This document shows, in pieces, positions 26,018 to 35,617 of a DNA stretch of 64,000 nucleotides. The position numbers and the translations under genes are program-made. The stretch's first letter is position 1. The number at the start of each line of letters is the position of its first letter. This stretch comes from Glutamicibacter ardleyensis (GTDB lineage: Bacteria > Actinomycetota > Actinomycetes > Actinomycetales > Micrococcaceae): NCBI RefSeq assembly GCF_014644555.1, contig NZ_BMKX01000002.1, positions 372,001 to 436,000 on the forward strand. Direction: 5' to 3'. The notes under the pieces are model-generated. The model was not told the DNA's origin. It did not search any database and was given only the letters and a program-made list of their open reading frames with translations.

Positions 26018-27423
26018 AGGTTTGCGCTCCATCTGCGGGACGGAAGTGCCGCATTGCGTGGTTTCGTAATAAGTTGGGCCTCCCATTGGGGGGATGTGAG
26101 GGTAGCGGTTACGGTAATGTCACGCCGTGAGTCTGGTAGGTCGATGGTGAGTGTTCCTATCCCGCCAAATGAGGTTTGCGTATTGGTTGCAATGCGCTTG
26201 GTAGTGGTAAGCGTGCCGATACCGTCATGGTGGGTTGTGATCGTGACTGCCGTTATGGCGCTGGTGGATAGGGTTCCAGCACCGTCAAGACGGGTTGTTA
26301 CGGTGCGACTGTTATCAGCGGTAGCTGTTAGTTGTCCGTCGCCTGCGAGATCCACGTCCACTGTCGGGTGAGGATGGACTATGGGTTGCAGCACCCCGGC
26401 GCCAGTCAATTCTCCGAGAGTGGACACTGCTGGGGATGCTCCGGCGATTAGCTCGCCGGCGCCTGTCAGCTGGACGTCGGTCTTGCCGATGCTGTGGATG
26501 TCTGCCGTTAGCGTGCCAGCGCCCGTGAATGGAATGTCCACGGTCGCTGCGGGGGTGACGCTTGTGGAGAGTTCGCCGGCCCCATTCAAGTTGGCCTGTT
26601 CAACCCATGATGGGTGCATGATGCCCAGGAGGTCGCCAGTGCCGGAAAGATCCACGCTGACAACGCGCGCGCTCTCTGCGCCAGCTTGCAGGTTCCCGGC
26701 CCCGGACATTCCCGCGGTGACTGCAATATGCGGTGTGAGCGAGGATGACGCTATGCCAGCCCCGGACAACGCCACAGCGGTGGATAGTACCGGGACCACA
26801 GCCCCGCTGAGTTGCCCAGCGCCACTGAGGCTCAGCGCCTTGTTGAACGCCACTGTTATTACCCTGGCAAGTTGCCCAGCCCCGGATAGGTTGGCACTAG
26901 CCGTGTAGTCTTCCCCGCCACCGGTAGCATCTGAGACAGTGACATCTGACCAGAAATTACCGCCACCGCCATGCGAAGTGGGATTAGTTAGAGAGGCCCC
27001 ATACGAGTAGCTACCTTGAGCCCCACCTGTAACCGAAAAGGTTGAGAGTAGGGTGATTGGACCTCGTGGGGTGTCATCAATGTTATCGAAGTAGCTAGAT
27101 GTAAATGGGTAGTCACCTGCCGGGTGCAAACAGCCCACACGGTAATACCCTGGGACGAGATCGACCGTCGAGCCAATCGTTAGCTCGCACCACGTCCCAG
27201 GTACCCCTATAGGCATCACATATGGGCCAGCGACGAGCGCGCCGGAAGACATCGAGAACACGCCCATGGTTCGTGCATTCAGGTTGCCGCCTGTTGGGTG
27301 AAAGTACCTGACACCGGAAAGCTCACATGCAGTGTCTACGCGGAACTCGCACCCAACCGTAACCGACGAATCGGCATTGGCACCGGACGTTGGGGTTTCT
27401 GTAAATAGCTCATATTCAGCCAT
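26014..27423 (-). CDS. Tail-tip protein: DUF4082-like head plus 13 tandem 20-residue repeats
   Basis: A 469-residue protein. Residues 1-170 form a jelly-roll-like domain similar to DUF4082 (ELFTETPTSGANADSSVTVGCEFRVD..., PGYYRVGCLHPAGDYPF), related to the N-terminal domain of the 794-residue neighbour. Residues 179-438 are 13 repeats of exactly 20 residues, each opening with a form of LSGAGxL. The last 31 residues are basic and Trp-containing. Its location in the tail-tip operon suggests a fibre or shaft that reaches the host surface. AGGGGG eight bases before the ATG. Confidence 0.8.
   Translation of the reverse strand: MAEYELFTETPTSGANADSSVTVGCEFRVDTACELSGVRYFHPTGGNLNARTMGVFSMSSGALVAGPYVMPIGVPGTWCELTIGSTVDLVPGYYRVGCLHPAGDYPFTSSYFDNIDDTPRGPITLLSTFSVTGGAQGSYSYGASLTNPTSHGGGGNFWSDVTVSDATGGGEDYTASANLSGAGQLARVITVAFNKALSLSGAGQLSGAVVPVLSTAVALSGAGIASSSLTPHIAVTAGMSGAGNLQAGAESARVVSVDLSGTGDLLGIMHPSWVEQANLNGAGELSTSVTPAATVDIPFTGAGTLTADIHSIGKTDVQLTGAGELIAGASPAVSTLGELTGAGVLQPIVHPHPTVDVDLAGDGQLTATADNSRTVTTRLDGAGTLSTSAITAVTITTHHDGIGTLTTTKRIATNTQTSFGGIGTLTIDLPDSRRDITVTATLTSPQWEAQLITKPRNAALPSRRWSANL
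26110..26889 (-). repeat. 13 x 60-bp coding tandem repeat
   Basis: Encodes 13 consecutive 20-residue units with consensus [LMF]-x-G-x-G-x-L. The register never slips over 780 bp, although the units diverge strongly in their second half. The last two units replace GAG with GIG. Confidence 0.92.
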
Positions 27424-27442
27424 GCCGACAGCCCCCTAACTA

Positions 27443-27778
27443 CTATTCCTGCGTGTAGGTGTAATTCACCGTCAGTGTTCCCTGCGATGCGAACGCCTGC
27501 GCGGTGACATCCTCACCGTCCAAGTACGTTCCTGCGGTGAGCGCGGAGTGGACGCCGGTTCCCACGACGGTTACCCCGGAAGGTATATCGAACGTTGCCG
27601 AGGCGGTGATGACTCCGTTCGCCGGCGCGCTCCAGGTGAGTGGCTTACGCGCGTACACGCCAGTCGGTTCAGTGCCTGCGGTCGCTCCCGGTGCGGTGGT
27701 GTACACAGCACCATGCGTTGCAGCAGCACCGTAAGCGGTTGCGAGGGTGTTCTTTTGTGCGGTGGTTTGGATTGGCAC
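27443..27778 (-). CDS. Phage tail fibre-type small protein
   Basis: The 111-residue protein begins MPIQTTAQKNTLATAYG and continues with APGATAGTEPTG, a Trp-Ser-Ala-Pro strand and a final NYTYTQE strand. It resembles small phage head/tail decoration or fibre proteins that start with a TTxQKN...A.YG motif. GTG start with AGGAGG-like site. Exact role unknown. Confidence 0.7.
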   Translation of the reverse strand: MPIQTTAQKNTLATAYGAAATHGAVYTTAPGATAGTEPTGVYARKPLTWSAPANGVITASATFDIPSGVTVVGTGVHSALTAGTYLDGEDVTAQAFASQGTLTVNYTYTQE

Positions 27779-27787
27779 GATAGCCTC

Positions 27788-30172
27788 CTATGTTGTGTAC
27801 CGGTAAAGGTGGTACTCGTAATCCGAGCTGAACGTGTCAGAGAATGTCCCGGACCCGTTTGCGGTGAGGGTGCGCGATTCACCCAGCACGGTGATAGTTT
27901 TTCCGGCTGCGTCTGGCACAGTGAATGTGCCAGTTGTAGTGCCGGGGCGGATGGACTGGGTGAATACGAATGTGTACGGCCCATAGCGTCGGCTGGTCTG
28001 TTGGATAGGTACACCGTATGTTCCACCCATTGGTCCCGCCGTTGTGTTGGTGCTTGCCACGTTGATGACTAGCTGTAGCGGGCTGGCTTTGATAGCGCCC
28101 GCTAGCGACTGGGCTTGTGCACAGATTTCTTGGACTGCTGCACGCATTGGTGGATCATGTAGCGATGAAGCGAAGTCCTGCCCGCGCCCGTGCCACAACT
28201 CATCGAACCGGTGATCGAAAAACACTATCCCGGTAGCCCCTGCGATGAACGCAGCCCACACGGCCCGCTTCATCTGCTCTGGGGATGGGTTGGACGTTTC
28301 AATGGGGCACGTTTCTACGTACGCCCATACGGGGATTCGCCCGTGCGAAAGTTGACGCATTTTCTGTACCTGTTTTGGCATGGTCCAGATTCCGAGGCGG
28401 GGTTTGGTGATGTTGTACCAGTCGCAAGAGATTACATCTGGTATTTCTCCATACCCGTACCACATAGGGGTAACGTCATCCACCTTGGCGCCAACCGGCC
28501 ACCACTGATAGCTGATTGACTGAGCGGGCCACTGGCCCAGGTTCAACACGATAGGTCGGCTAGAGTCCACATGCCTAATATTTGATAAGCGGGTCCATAG
28601 CTGGTCTGGGGTGCCGCCGTTGTGGACCATGTCCGGCTCATCCCACAAGAAATACCCTTTGACACGTGCGGATATTGCCGGGTCTGCAAGTACTGTCTCC
28701 TGCGTGGCAACTCCGTCATCTGACGATGCGAAAATGTCCATGCCGGATGCAAGAATTGATTCACGGTACCCTGGCACGTTGATCGGCACACCACAAGCGG
28801 TGTTCACTCCGATGCTGGCATAGTCCTCTAACCATGGGGGGTCGGGGTAGAACACGGCCATGGGGATCTCGAATGAACTCCCGCCGTTCGGGAACTGATC
28901 AAAGTAGTTGGGGCCGGGTCCGGCTTCACTCTCCACCCACTGCGCGATGGGGTCCACGTAGTAGTTGTGTGGCAGTACGCCGGTTGGGTAGACGTGCTCA
29001 CTGGTGATTAGTCCACCCACACGTGATGCCCCGGATTTACCGGTAGATGTCTCAAGGTAGCGTTCTACAAAGAATGGCCACTCATAGTAGTTCATATCGT
29101 TGTAGACCCATACGTTCTGACACCATTTGCCATTAGCCGCAAAGTAGCTCATCACGTACCGGGTATCTGGGGATACAGCTACAGGTGACGGGAATAGGAT
29201 TTCTCGCCAGCCTCCTGCGTCTGCTGACCAGTTCATCGTCGCCGTGGCTAATGCTGCGCCAGCGGGTGACCAAAGGGTGACGGGGATGGTTCCTGCCGCT
29301 TCGGGGTGTTTGTAGATGCGTGATCCAATGATGGTCACGGGTGCTTGCACCATGAATTCCACACCGAACTCGTTAGGTTCAGCGCTGGTGAAGTCTGGGC
29401 CGTAGGTGCTGTCCACGTACTGCATGGAGCTTAGGTTGATGCGGTCTTCCCACATTGAGCGACGTACGGTGCGGCGTGCGTCCCCATCGAGGTTGAATGT
29501 CTTCACGTCTGTGTCAGTGACGTTGAGAACGTCCTTTGCTGTTCCCGTAGCAATGACGGTTGCAGCGCCGCCCGAACGGTAAGCGTTCACACTGTCAGTG
29601 ATAGCTACGGAACTTATGTACGCTTCACTAGCGCCACCGGTGCCGTCATCAACGATGACGTCTACGCCATACCAACCTGCCGCGTTGGCTTTGATGACCG
29701 TTCGCGCGCCAGCAGAGCCATAGGCAAAGGCGGCATTGCCGGGGACCATTTCAGAATCCGCTGCACCGTAGAGTGGTGTGCCTCCTGGGGCTTGGACGCT
29801 CCCTGAGAACACGGATGATTTGGCACCGAATCCACCGTCTGGGAAGTAGACCGAGACCCAGTAATAGCTACTCGCAGTCAGTGCGTAGGTGGTGCTGAAC
29901 TCTACTTCATTCCACTTGTTTGCCCCGAAGCTAGCGAAGTCCGCTGTCGCTAGCAAGGTAGCGGTTGCCATGTCTTTCCCAGACCATAAGTAGGCTTTGT
30001 GCCCGGTCGGTGAAACTACTGCGCCGGCTGGGACCCACACGCGTGCGCCGCGTGCGCGCCAGCCCGCGACGCCGACAACATAGAATCCCGTGGCCAAGTT
30101 GACTGGTTCGGTTCCAGCGTCCAGGGTAATCCCGGTGGGTGCGGCTTGCCCGAAGATGCTGTAAATAGCCAA
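27788..30172 (-). CDS. Tail protein with two DUF4082-like domains and a glycoside-hydrolase-like TIM barrel
   Basis: A 794-residue protein. Two jelly-roll domains similar to DUF4082 (about 1-140 and 250-370: FMVQAPVTIIGSRIYKHPEA...GWREILFPSPVAVSPDTRYVMSYFA) bracket a spacer; then about 430-690 looks like a (beta/alpha)8 glycoside hydrolase with acidic candidates in YFLWDEPDM (near 508) and VWAYVETC (near 618). The C-terminus is a beta domain (TFTVPDAAGKTITVLGESR). TTG start with AGGAGG seven bases upstream. Probably degrades or binds cell-envelope polysaccharide during adsorption; the enzymatic activity is inferred. Confidence 0.75.
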   Translation of the reverse strand: MAIYSIFGQAAPTGITLDAGTEPVNLATGFYVVGVAGWRARGARVWVPAGAVVSPTGHKAYLWSGKDMATATLLATADFASFGANKWNEVEFSTTYALTASSYYWVSVYFPDGGFGAKSSVFSGSVQAPGGTPLYGAADSEMVPGNAAFAYGSAGARTVIKANAAGWYGVDVIVDDGTGGASEAYISSVAITDSVNAYRSGGAATVIATGTAKDVLNVTDTDVKTFNLDGDARRTVRRSMWEDRINLSSMQYVDSTYGPDFTSAEPNEFGVEFMVQAPVTIIGSRIYKHPEAAGTIPVTLWSPAGAALATATMNWSADAGGWREILFPSPVAVSPDTRYVMSYFAANGKWCQNVWVYNDMNYYEWPFFVERYLETSTGKSGASRVGGLITSEHVYPTGVLPHNYYVDPIAQWVESEAGPGPNYFDQFPNGGSSFEIPMAVFYPDPPWLEDYASIGVNTACGVPINVPGYRESILASGMDIFASSDDGVATQETVLADPAISARVKGYFLWDEPDMVHNGGTPDQLWTRLSNIRHVDSSRPIVLNLGQWPAQSISYQWWPVGAKVDDVTPMWYGYGEIPDVISCDWYNITKPRLGIWTMPKQVQKMRQLSHGRIPVWAYVETCPIETSNPSPEQMKRAVWAAFIAGATGIVFFDHRFDELWHGRGQDFASSLHDPPMRAAVQEICAQAQSLAGAIKASPLQLVINVASTNTTAGPMGGTYGVPIQQTSRRYGPYTFVFTQSIRPGTTTGTFTVPDAAGKTITVLGESRTLTANGSGTFSDTFSSDYEYHLYRYTT

Positions 30173-30175
30173 GGG

Positions 30176-30673
30176 TTATCCTCCTGTTAGGTCATGCGTC
30201 CACGTCACGATAAGTTCCTGTGCAGCTGATTTACTGGGGATGCCGGAGAGCAAAACGCGGGCGACGACATTGGATGCTGCCGAGTCGGAATCTGCGAGCG
30301 CGTTGTTTACGATTACCGCTTCGGTGATCGGTGACGCGCTGGTTGCTTTGCCCGCTGCGAACGTGCACTGGTAGGTGACGCGCGTGGTTCCCGATGGTGT
30401 GGTGACCGTAGGGAATCCAGAATCAAATAGCTTATGGCTGTTGGACAGATACGTGGCGAGGGTTGACCCGGCCCCGGTACGTGATGGGGTAGTTGAGCCT
30501 GTGCCGAGCTTCATCCCGATTGGTTCGTTGGGTGGGGTTGCTAGGCCGGCGCCACGCTTCGCATACACCTGTTCGCCGTTGGCTGTGACAATGTTGTGTG
30601 TTTCGCCCTGTCCAGCAATGGTCCCGTCAGGGTTGGTGAGCACCCAATGGGCGTGCCCAATGATTCTTGCCAC
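30176..30673 (-). CDS. Minor tail protein
   Basis: A 165-residue protein with a pattern seen in many siphovirus tip operons: ARIIGHAHWVLTNPDGTIAGQGETHNIVTANGEQVYAKRG, then GMKLGTGSTTPSRTG and a C-terminal VARVLLSGIPSKSAAQELIVTW. Such proteins are often annotated minor tail or baseplate subunit. GTG start, AGGAG five bases upstream. Confidence 0.75.
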   Translation of the reverse strand: MARIIGHAHWVLTNPDGTIAGQGETHNIVTANGEQVYAKRGAGLATPPNEPIGMKLGTGSTTPSRTGAGSTLATYLSNSHKLFDSGFPTVTTPSGTTRVTYQCTFAAGKATSASPITEAVIVNNALADSDSAASNVVARVLLSGIPSKSAAQELIVTWTHDLTGG

Positions 30674-30682
30674 TGGTTTCTC

Positions 30683-31654
30683 CTAAGCTGTGTAGATCCA
30701 TTTAGATGGGTCGCGGGTCGTCTTGATAGTCCCGACGCTTATACCCAAAGTGAGCGCGAGGTTCTGCGCTTCACCGTCAGTGCCTGTGACTCGGATAATT
30801 CCGGTGCCGTTCATTGGTAGCGGGTTAGGCCAGCATGTGACGATGCACTGCGGGGTGAGGTTTAGCGCCGAGTCAGCGGCGGCTGTAGCGGACCCTGAAA
30901 GTACGGAGCGTTGGTTCCACTGGTCAAAGGCGATGAGCGTGTACGTGTAGGTCACACCGTCTGTCACAGCGCGGTCCACGAACCGGGTGCTGTCTCCTGT
31001 ATAGATGACGGTGCCGTTGCGGAGTAGTTGAATTTTCCGTGCAGCGGCTGCGAGAGTCCAAGTGACCGTGATAAGCGTGGAGCCTGCTACAGCGCCGGGG
31101 GTGGCGGGCTGTCCAGGTGGCATGTCGCCGTAAGGGATTGCCCGCACAGTGCCGTCTGAGTAGGTAACAATTTTCTTACTGTCCCAGTTGTCTACAGCTT
31201 CAAACTCTGTTGGGCTAGCTGAGCCTCCGTGGTATTCCTCAATGAGCGCGAGGGCGTTAGTAGCGTTGATGTTCGCTGCGTTTGCCTGCGCCCGTACTGA
31301 GTTCATCCACGTTTCAAGTTGCGTGCCGGTGCGGTCTATCGGCATGGCAATGGATTCAGTGACGGGCAGGGCGTTGAAGTTTACTGGGGTTGTCAGATTC
31401 GATACGGAGACGATCCACCAGAACGCACCGCCGGTGTCCGGTTCAAGCTTTACTTGATACTTCCAAGACCCGTCTGTGGGGGTTGGCACCACATCCGGGA
31501 TGGATGCCAACCCCCCAACGAGGTACGCCACATAGGTGGGTGGGAGTGTGATGCTAGGCCCGTCATTGGTTAGCTGGGTGCCAGCCATGATGATTCTGCC
31601 GGTGGTGGCAGGGTTTGGCCCTGTGGTGAAGTCAAAGTTCACTGTGCGCGCCAC
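30683..31654 (-). CDS. Minor tail protein with fibronectin-III-like domain
   Basis: A 323-residue protein. N-terminus is an upper-baseplate-like beta region, the middle has a helical stretch (TQLETWMNSVRAQANAANINATNALALIEEYH), followed by an FN3-like domain (PATPGAVAGSTLITVTWTLAAA...TYTYTLIAFDQWNQRS) and a last beta domain. FN3 modules are common in phage tail proteins and may hold carbohydrate. GTG start, AGGGGG upstream. Confidence 0.75.
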   Translation of the reverse strand: MARTVNFDFTTGPNPATTGRIIMAGTQLTNDGPSITLPPTYVAYLVGGLASIPDVVPTPTDGSWKYQVKLEPDTGGAFWWIVSVSNLTTPVNFNALPVTESIAMPIDRTGTQLETWMNSVRAQANAANINATNALALIEEYHGGSASPTEFEAVDNWDSKKIVTYSDGTVRAIPYGDMPPGQPATPGAVAGSTLITVTWTLAAAARKIQLLRNGTVIYTGDSTRFVDRAVTDGVTYTYTLIAFDQWNQRSVLSGSATAAADSALNLTPQCIVTCWPNPLPMNGTGIIRVTGTDGEAQNLALTLGISVGTIKTTRDPSKWIYTA

Positions 31655-31662
31655 GGTACCCC

Positions 31663-34600
31663 CTATTTGGTTAGTAGTGCTTCGAGTGCGGTTAGGCGAT
31701 CTTCGAGCCCGTCGCTGCGGGCACGCTCCTCTTTCAACTGCCGGTTGAGTACAGCGATTTGAGCGATAGCCAAACGGTCATACGCTACAGATTGCTCTTC
31801 ACCGTCAGCGTTGAAAGCCACGAAACTACGTCCGCCTGGTACCGCCGCTACGTGCTCAGCGATAACACCCGGTATACGAACTTCCGGTGCCCGGTTTTCG
31901 AAACGTTCCTGCTGTTCCATGGTGCGGACACCCATAAAGTCGAGTTCGAGCTGTTCCTCACGCGTGGTGCGGTCTAGCCAGTCCTTGACCTCTATATCCA
32001 ACAATTGGTCAGACAGTTCGAGCGGTTGCACGTCCAGCTTGTACCGTGCCGCCGAGGTAGCCATGCCGATAATCCCGTTAGACGTGATCACCATATTGGC
32101 GGTGAGGCTATACCCGCGGGCAAAGATCACCGGAGACTCAACGTAGGTATCCGCCGTAGGAGCGCCGGACGGCCCGTAACCAATGAAGAACTCAGTATCG
32201 TTGGTGCCGATACGCCAGGTGTTCTCAGTCATCGCATACTGGAATGCAAACGCCTGTGAAGCGTCCCCGTGCATACGGTAGACAGTCTGAACCTGGTTCG
32301 ATGATTCGGGTTTCACTGCGTAGATTGAACCGCGCTTGTCGGTCTCGTCTGCATACATCGCAACTGCTGCGGTGAGGTTCGTATCAGAGATACGGACCCT
32401 ACGACCAGCGGTCGATGTTGAGAACTCACCCTCAGCTACGATGCGCCCCGTGTTCGGGTCCAACGAGAAACGCTGTACACCGTCTGTGTTCCACCCACGG
32501 AGCCCGTTGGAGTCCATGCGTAGTCCACGGTTAGCTGTTGAGCTTGTGCGTACCACGCCGGCTGTCAGTGTGGCGTTCTCCATGAGGACGTTGCCCGTAG
32601 TGCCGTCAACTAGGAACTTGCCGTACCCAATATCAAGACTGCCGGTAGTGCCGTCAACCTTGAATGTGCCGTTGCCTATCCACGTGTCGCCGGTATCGCC
32701 CCAAACACGGAACTGCCCACCCTTGCCCAGCCAAATATCACCGGATTCACCGTTGATATTCAGTGTTTGTTCGCCAAGGTCATTCCAGGCACGCATTCGG
32801 TTATCGAAGCCGTCTAGCTTGATGCCACGGTCAGCGAGAATGCGGGTCTGGATCAACGAGCCTGAGATCACGATGAAGTCAGCGAAGCCGCCAATCATGT
32901 TGTCAGTCTCAATGGTGTTGGACTTGATGTGGTACGCCTCGATGATGTCCGCGCCCAGCATTGGGGTACGGATCGAGTCAGGAGCAATGGTGGTTGCGTT
33001 GGTTTTCTTGTACGCACGCACATTACGCACACCTACCGCACGAGCGTTAGCACCCACAAGACCAAGAATCCACGAACGACCGCCACCAATAGATGACAGG
33101 TCGGGGACCTCAATATCGAATGCGTAATGCTGCACAGTCGGGGTGATCGTTACGGTTTCGCCAGCTGCCGAGACAGACCCAGAAATTCCGGTCTTGTTCG
33201 GGTACACAAACAAGGTAGTAGGCACATCCACCTCAGTGGTTGCCAGCGCGTCAAACGACACACGCAACCAGTCCCCAGATTCGAACGGCACAGGGCCGGT
33301 CTGGTCTAGGAACATGAGGTATTCAGATCCACCGTCTGCTTTGTACGTGTACCCGCCAGCGGCCACCGTGCTGAAAGCTGCGGGGGTGGTGACGTTTACG
33401 TTAGCGAGCGGGTCAATTGTGGTGAGGTTCGTGAAGTCGCCAACCATAATATGTTCGGCAGACAAGGATTTGACCTTGATGTAAATGCCGTCAAGCATTC
33501 CCACCGTGGCTTTGCCCAGGTCGATGGAGTCCAATGTTTGGTGCCCGAAAGAGTGTGGTTTCCATGCCCCGCCAGAGAACTGCCACGTACCAATGAGAAT
33601 GTTCATTTGGCTGTTGGAATACCGCCACCAAACATCCCCGTCAACCTCGCCACCATTGATGCTTGGCAACGATGTTGAGTGAGTGACTTTGTTCTTGCCG
33701 TTAGCTGAGTTCAGTGCTTGGCCTACACCGTCTAGGGCTTCGGCTAGTTTCTGATTCCACTCGTCAATCAGATCGTGAACATCTGGGAGATCCACCAATG
33801 GTGTAGTGGTGACTTCGGAGAGGGCAGACCATTCGGATTTGTTCCCTACACGGTCCACTGAACGCAAACGCAACCAGTAGGTGCCATAGTCCAGTTTGAA
33901 CGGGATAGGGAACGCGCCAGCGCGCTCAAAGTTACCTGCGAACTGCCACGGCCCAGCGGGGCTAGTCCCCACCTCTGTCTCGGTGTGCAGGAAGTCCGGT
34001 GGCATAGTTTCGCCACCTGCGCCGAGCCCGTCCCAGGTGACAATGACAGTGCCGTACGAGGCCACGCCCACCGGTGCAGACGGCACAGGCGGAGGCGTCG
34101 TGTCCGTCTCCATCATCAGCCCGTTGAGATACACCCACGGGGACACACGGCTACTTGCAGCTACCGCGCGGATCGCGTAGTCATAGAACTCAGGGGAGTT
34201 GTTTTCTTTACGCACCCGAATAGGTGAGAACGACGCTGCACGTTCAGCACCTGGCACCGAGCGGAAACTCTTATATTTCGCACCCACTGCGGAGACACGC
34301 GTCATAAATTCGAAACGGTCAATCTCAATTGCCGTTCCGTCAGTAGCTTTCCCAGTGTGCGTCCACCCTAGGGAGACTTGCCCCATCTCGTTACCCTCAG
34401 CGTCCATGTATGCGGACGATGAGCCGAGGAATCCGGCAGGCACAGCAGGCGTGCGAGTGTCAGACTCTGGGGAGGGTTGCTGCCCGTTGCCACCATTCAC
34501 ACGGCCAATAACCAGTGAGTTCTGTTTGCGGGCCGCGGCTATGAGCGCGTCCTCAAAACGGTCACCCAGCACCGCGTAGCCGGTGAGTCGATTCTCCACT

Positions 34601-35604
34601 GTCACAGACAGGGAGAACACGCGCATGGATTCCATGCCCGTGCCAGTCTGGTAGCTTACGTGGTCGCCCGCACGGTAATCCCGGTGAGGGAGGTACTTAG
34701 AGTCCTGGTCGAATTCGCGGGTGCGCGACACGCGAGCGCCAGAGAGTTTCAGTAGCTCCTCGTCAGAGAGGAGGAACGCGGTGCCTTGATCAGCGACACC
34801 ACCGGCAGACATTATGGACTCCAGCCGGCCCCACGGGCTAGTGCCGTTAGGCCGGTCCCATTTCTCTCCAGATTCACCCACGACACGTAGCACGGTGGCA
34901 CGGTCACGGTATGAAGTCTGCTCAGGGGCCGAGGTTTCGCCCTGCCCTGCGAGTAAGCGTATGGCGGTACGATCACGGCCTAAGAAAGTATCTGGGTTGA
35001 ATACCCGCAAAGTGCGGCCTTGCCCAGCCCAGTCCACGACGCCTTGATTGCCGAGCGCGGACAGTACTTCGAAAAGGGTCTGTGTCGGATTCAGCGAGAG
35101 GTTGATGGAGCTAGTCCACAGTGCGCCGTTTGAGTCGCGGGTATCCGTGAAGTCCATGTCCAGGGCGGTGCCCCACCCGCGGGTCTGTGCGTTCAGGATG
35201 AGGGTGCGCAGTATCCGGCCCGGTGACGCGGCAGAGAAAAGAATATTCCCGTCCGTGTCGGTTTCCATACCACCGTCATCCCACACATAAGCAGATTCCA
35301 ACATTGACGGGATGAGCGAGATGAAATCAAAACGGGTTGTCGGTGTTTGCTCCAGACGGTCCCGGTCCTTACCGGACAGGCGGAACCGGGAATCTAGTGG
35401 CTCAACCCAGTTCGTACCGTCAAAGTACTCATAGACGGCCTCGCACTCACTGTTCAGCAGCCCGGACTTCACGCCCGCCTCTGGGTAGTGCAGGTTCATC
35501 GTGGACTTATCCCGGAACGGCCACACCACCTGTGCAGACAAAAAGTGAGGGACTACTTGGAAGTCGCTAGCAAATGGTGAAGTTATCAGAACGCGAGTTT
35601 CCAA
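31663..35604 (-). CDS. Large tail-tip protein with FN3 domains, beta-helix-like repeats and S74 chaperone end
   Basis: A 1313-residue protein. The N-terminus (about 1-370) resembles the tail-associated structural (gp27/Tal-like) domain that forms the tail hub; FN3-like modules lie about 380-620; then comes a coiled segment, a carbohydrate-binding-like domain, and short beta repeats (GNGTFKVDGTTGSLDIGYG, KFLVDGTTGNVLMEN) of a trimeric fibre. The C-terminal 150 residues (SAARYKLDVQPLELSDQLLDI..., ending in a leucine/arginine coiled coil) look like the peptidase S74 intramolecular chaperone that trims itself off. TTG start with GGGGG upstream. Confidence 0.82.
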   Translation of the reverse strand: METRVLITSPFASDFQVVPHFLSAQVVWPFRDKSTMNLHYPEAGVKSGLLNSECEAVYEYFDGTNWVEPLDSRFRLSGKDRDRLEQTPTTRFDFISLIPSMLESAYVWDDGGMETDTDGNILFSAASPGRILRTLILNAQTRGWGTALDMDFTDTRDSNGALWTSSINLSLNPTQTLFEVLSALGNQGVVDWAGQGRTLRVFNPDTFLGRDRTAIRLLAGQGETSAPEQTSYRDRATVLRVVGESGEKWDRPNGTSPWGRLESIMSAGGVADQGTAFLLSDEELLKLSGARVSRTREFDQDSKYLPHRDYRAGDHVSYQTGTGMESMRVFSLSVTVENRLTGYAVLGDRFEDALIAAARKQNSLVIGRVNGGNGQQPSPESDTRTPAVPAGFLGSSSAYMDAEGNEMGQVSLGWTHTGKATDGTAIEIDRFEFMTRVSAVGAKYKSFRSVPGAERAASFSPIRVRKENNSPEFYDYAIRAVAASSRVSPWVYLNGLMMETDTTPPPVPSAPVGVASYGTVIVTWDGLGAGGETMPPDFLHTETEVGTSPAGPWQFAGNFERAGAFPIPFKLDYGTYWLRLRSVDRVGNKSEWSALSEVTTTPLVDLPDVHDLIDEWNQKLAEALDGVGQALNSANGKNKVTHSTSLPSINGGEVDGDVWWRYSNSQMNILIGTWQFSGGAWKPHSFGHQTLDSIDLGKATVGMLDGIYIKVKSLSAEHIMVGDFTNLTTIDPLANVNVTTPAAFSTVAAGGYTYKADGGSEYLMFLDQTGPVPFESGDWLRVSFDALATTEVDVPTTLFVYPNKTGISGSVSAAGETVTITPTVQHYAFDIEVPDLSSIGGGRSWILGLVGANARAVGVRNVRAYKKTNATTIAPDSIRTPMLGADIIEAYHIKSNTIETDNMIGGFADFIVISGSLIQTRILADRGIKLDGFDNRMRAWNDLGEQTLNINGESGDIWLGKGGQFRVWGDTGDTWIGNGTFKVDGTTGSLDIGYGKFLVDGTTGNVLMENATLTAGVVRTSSTANRGLRMDSNGLRGWNTDGVQRFSLDPNTGRIVAEGEFSTSTAGRRVRISDTNLTAAVAMYADETDKRGSIYAVKPESSNQVQTVYRMHGDASQAFAFQYAMTENTWRIGTNDTEFFIGYGPSGAPTADTYVESPVIFARGYSLTANMVITSNGIIGMATSAARYKLDVQPLELSDQLLDIEVKDWLDRTTREEQLELDFMGVRTMEQQERFENRAPEVRIPGVIAEHVAAVPGGRSFVAFNADGEEQSVAYDRLAIAQIAVLNRQLKEERARSDGLEDRLTALEALLTK

Positions 35605-35617
35605 GGGTCCCCCTTAT

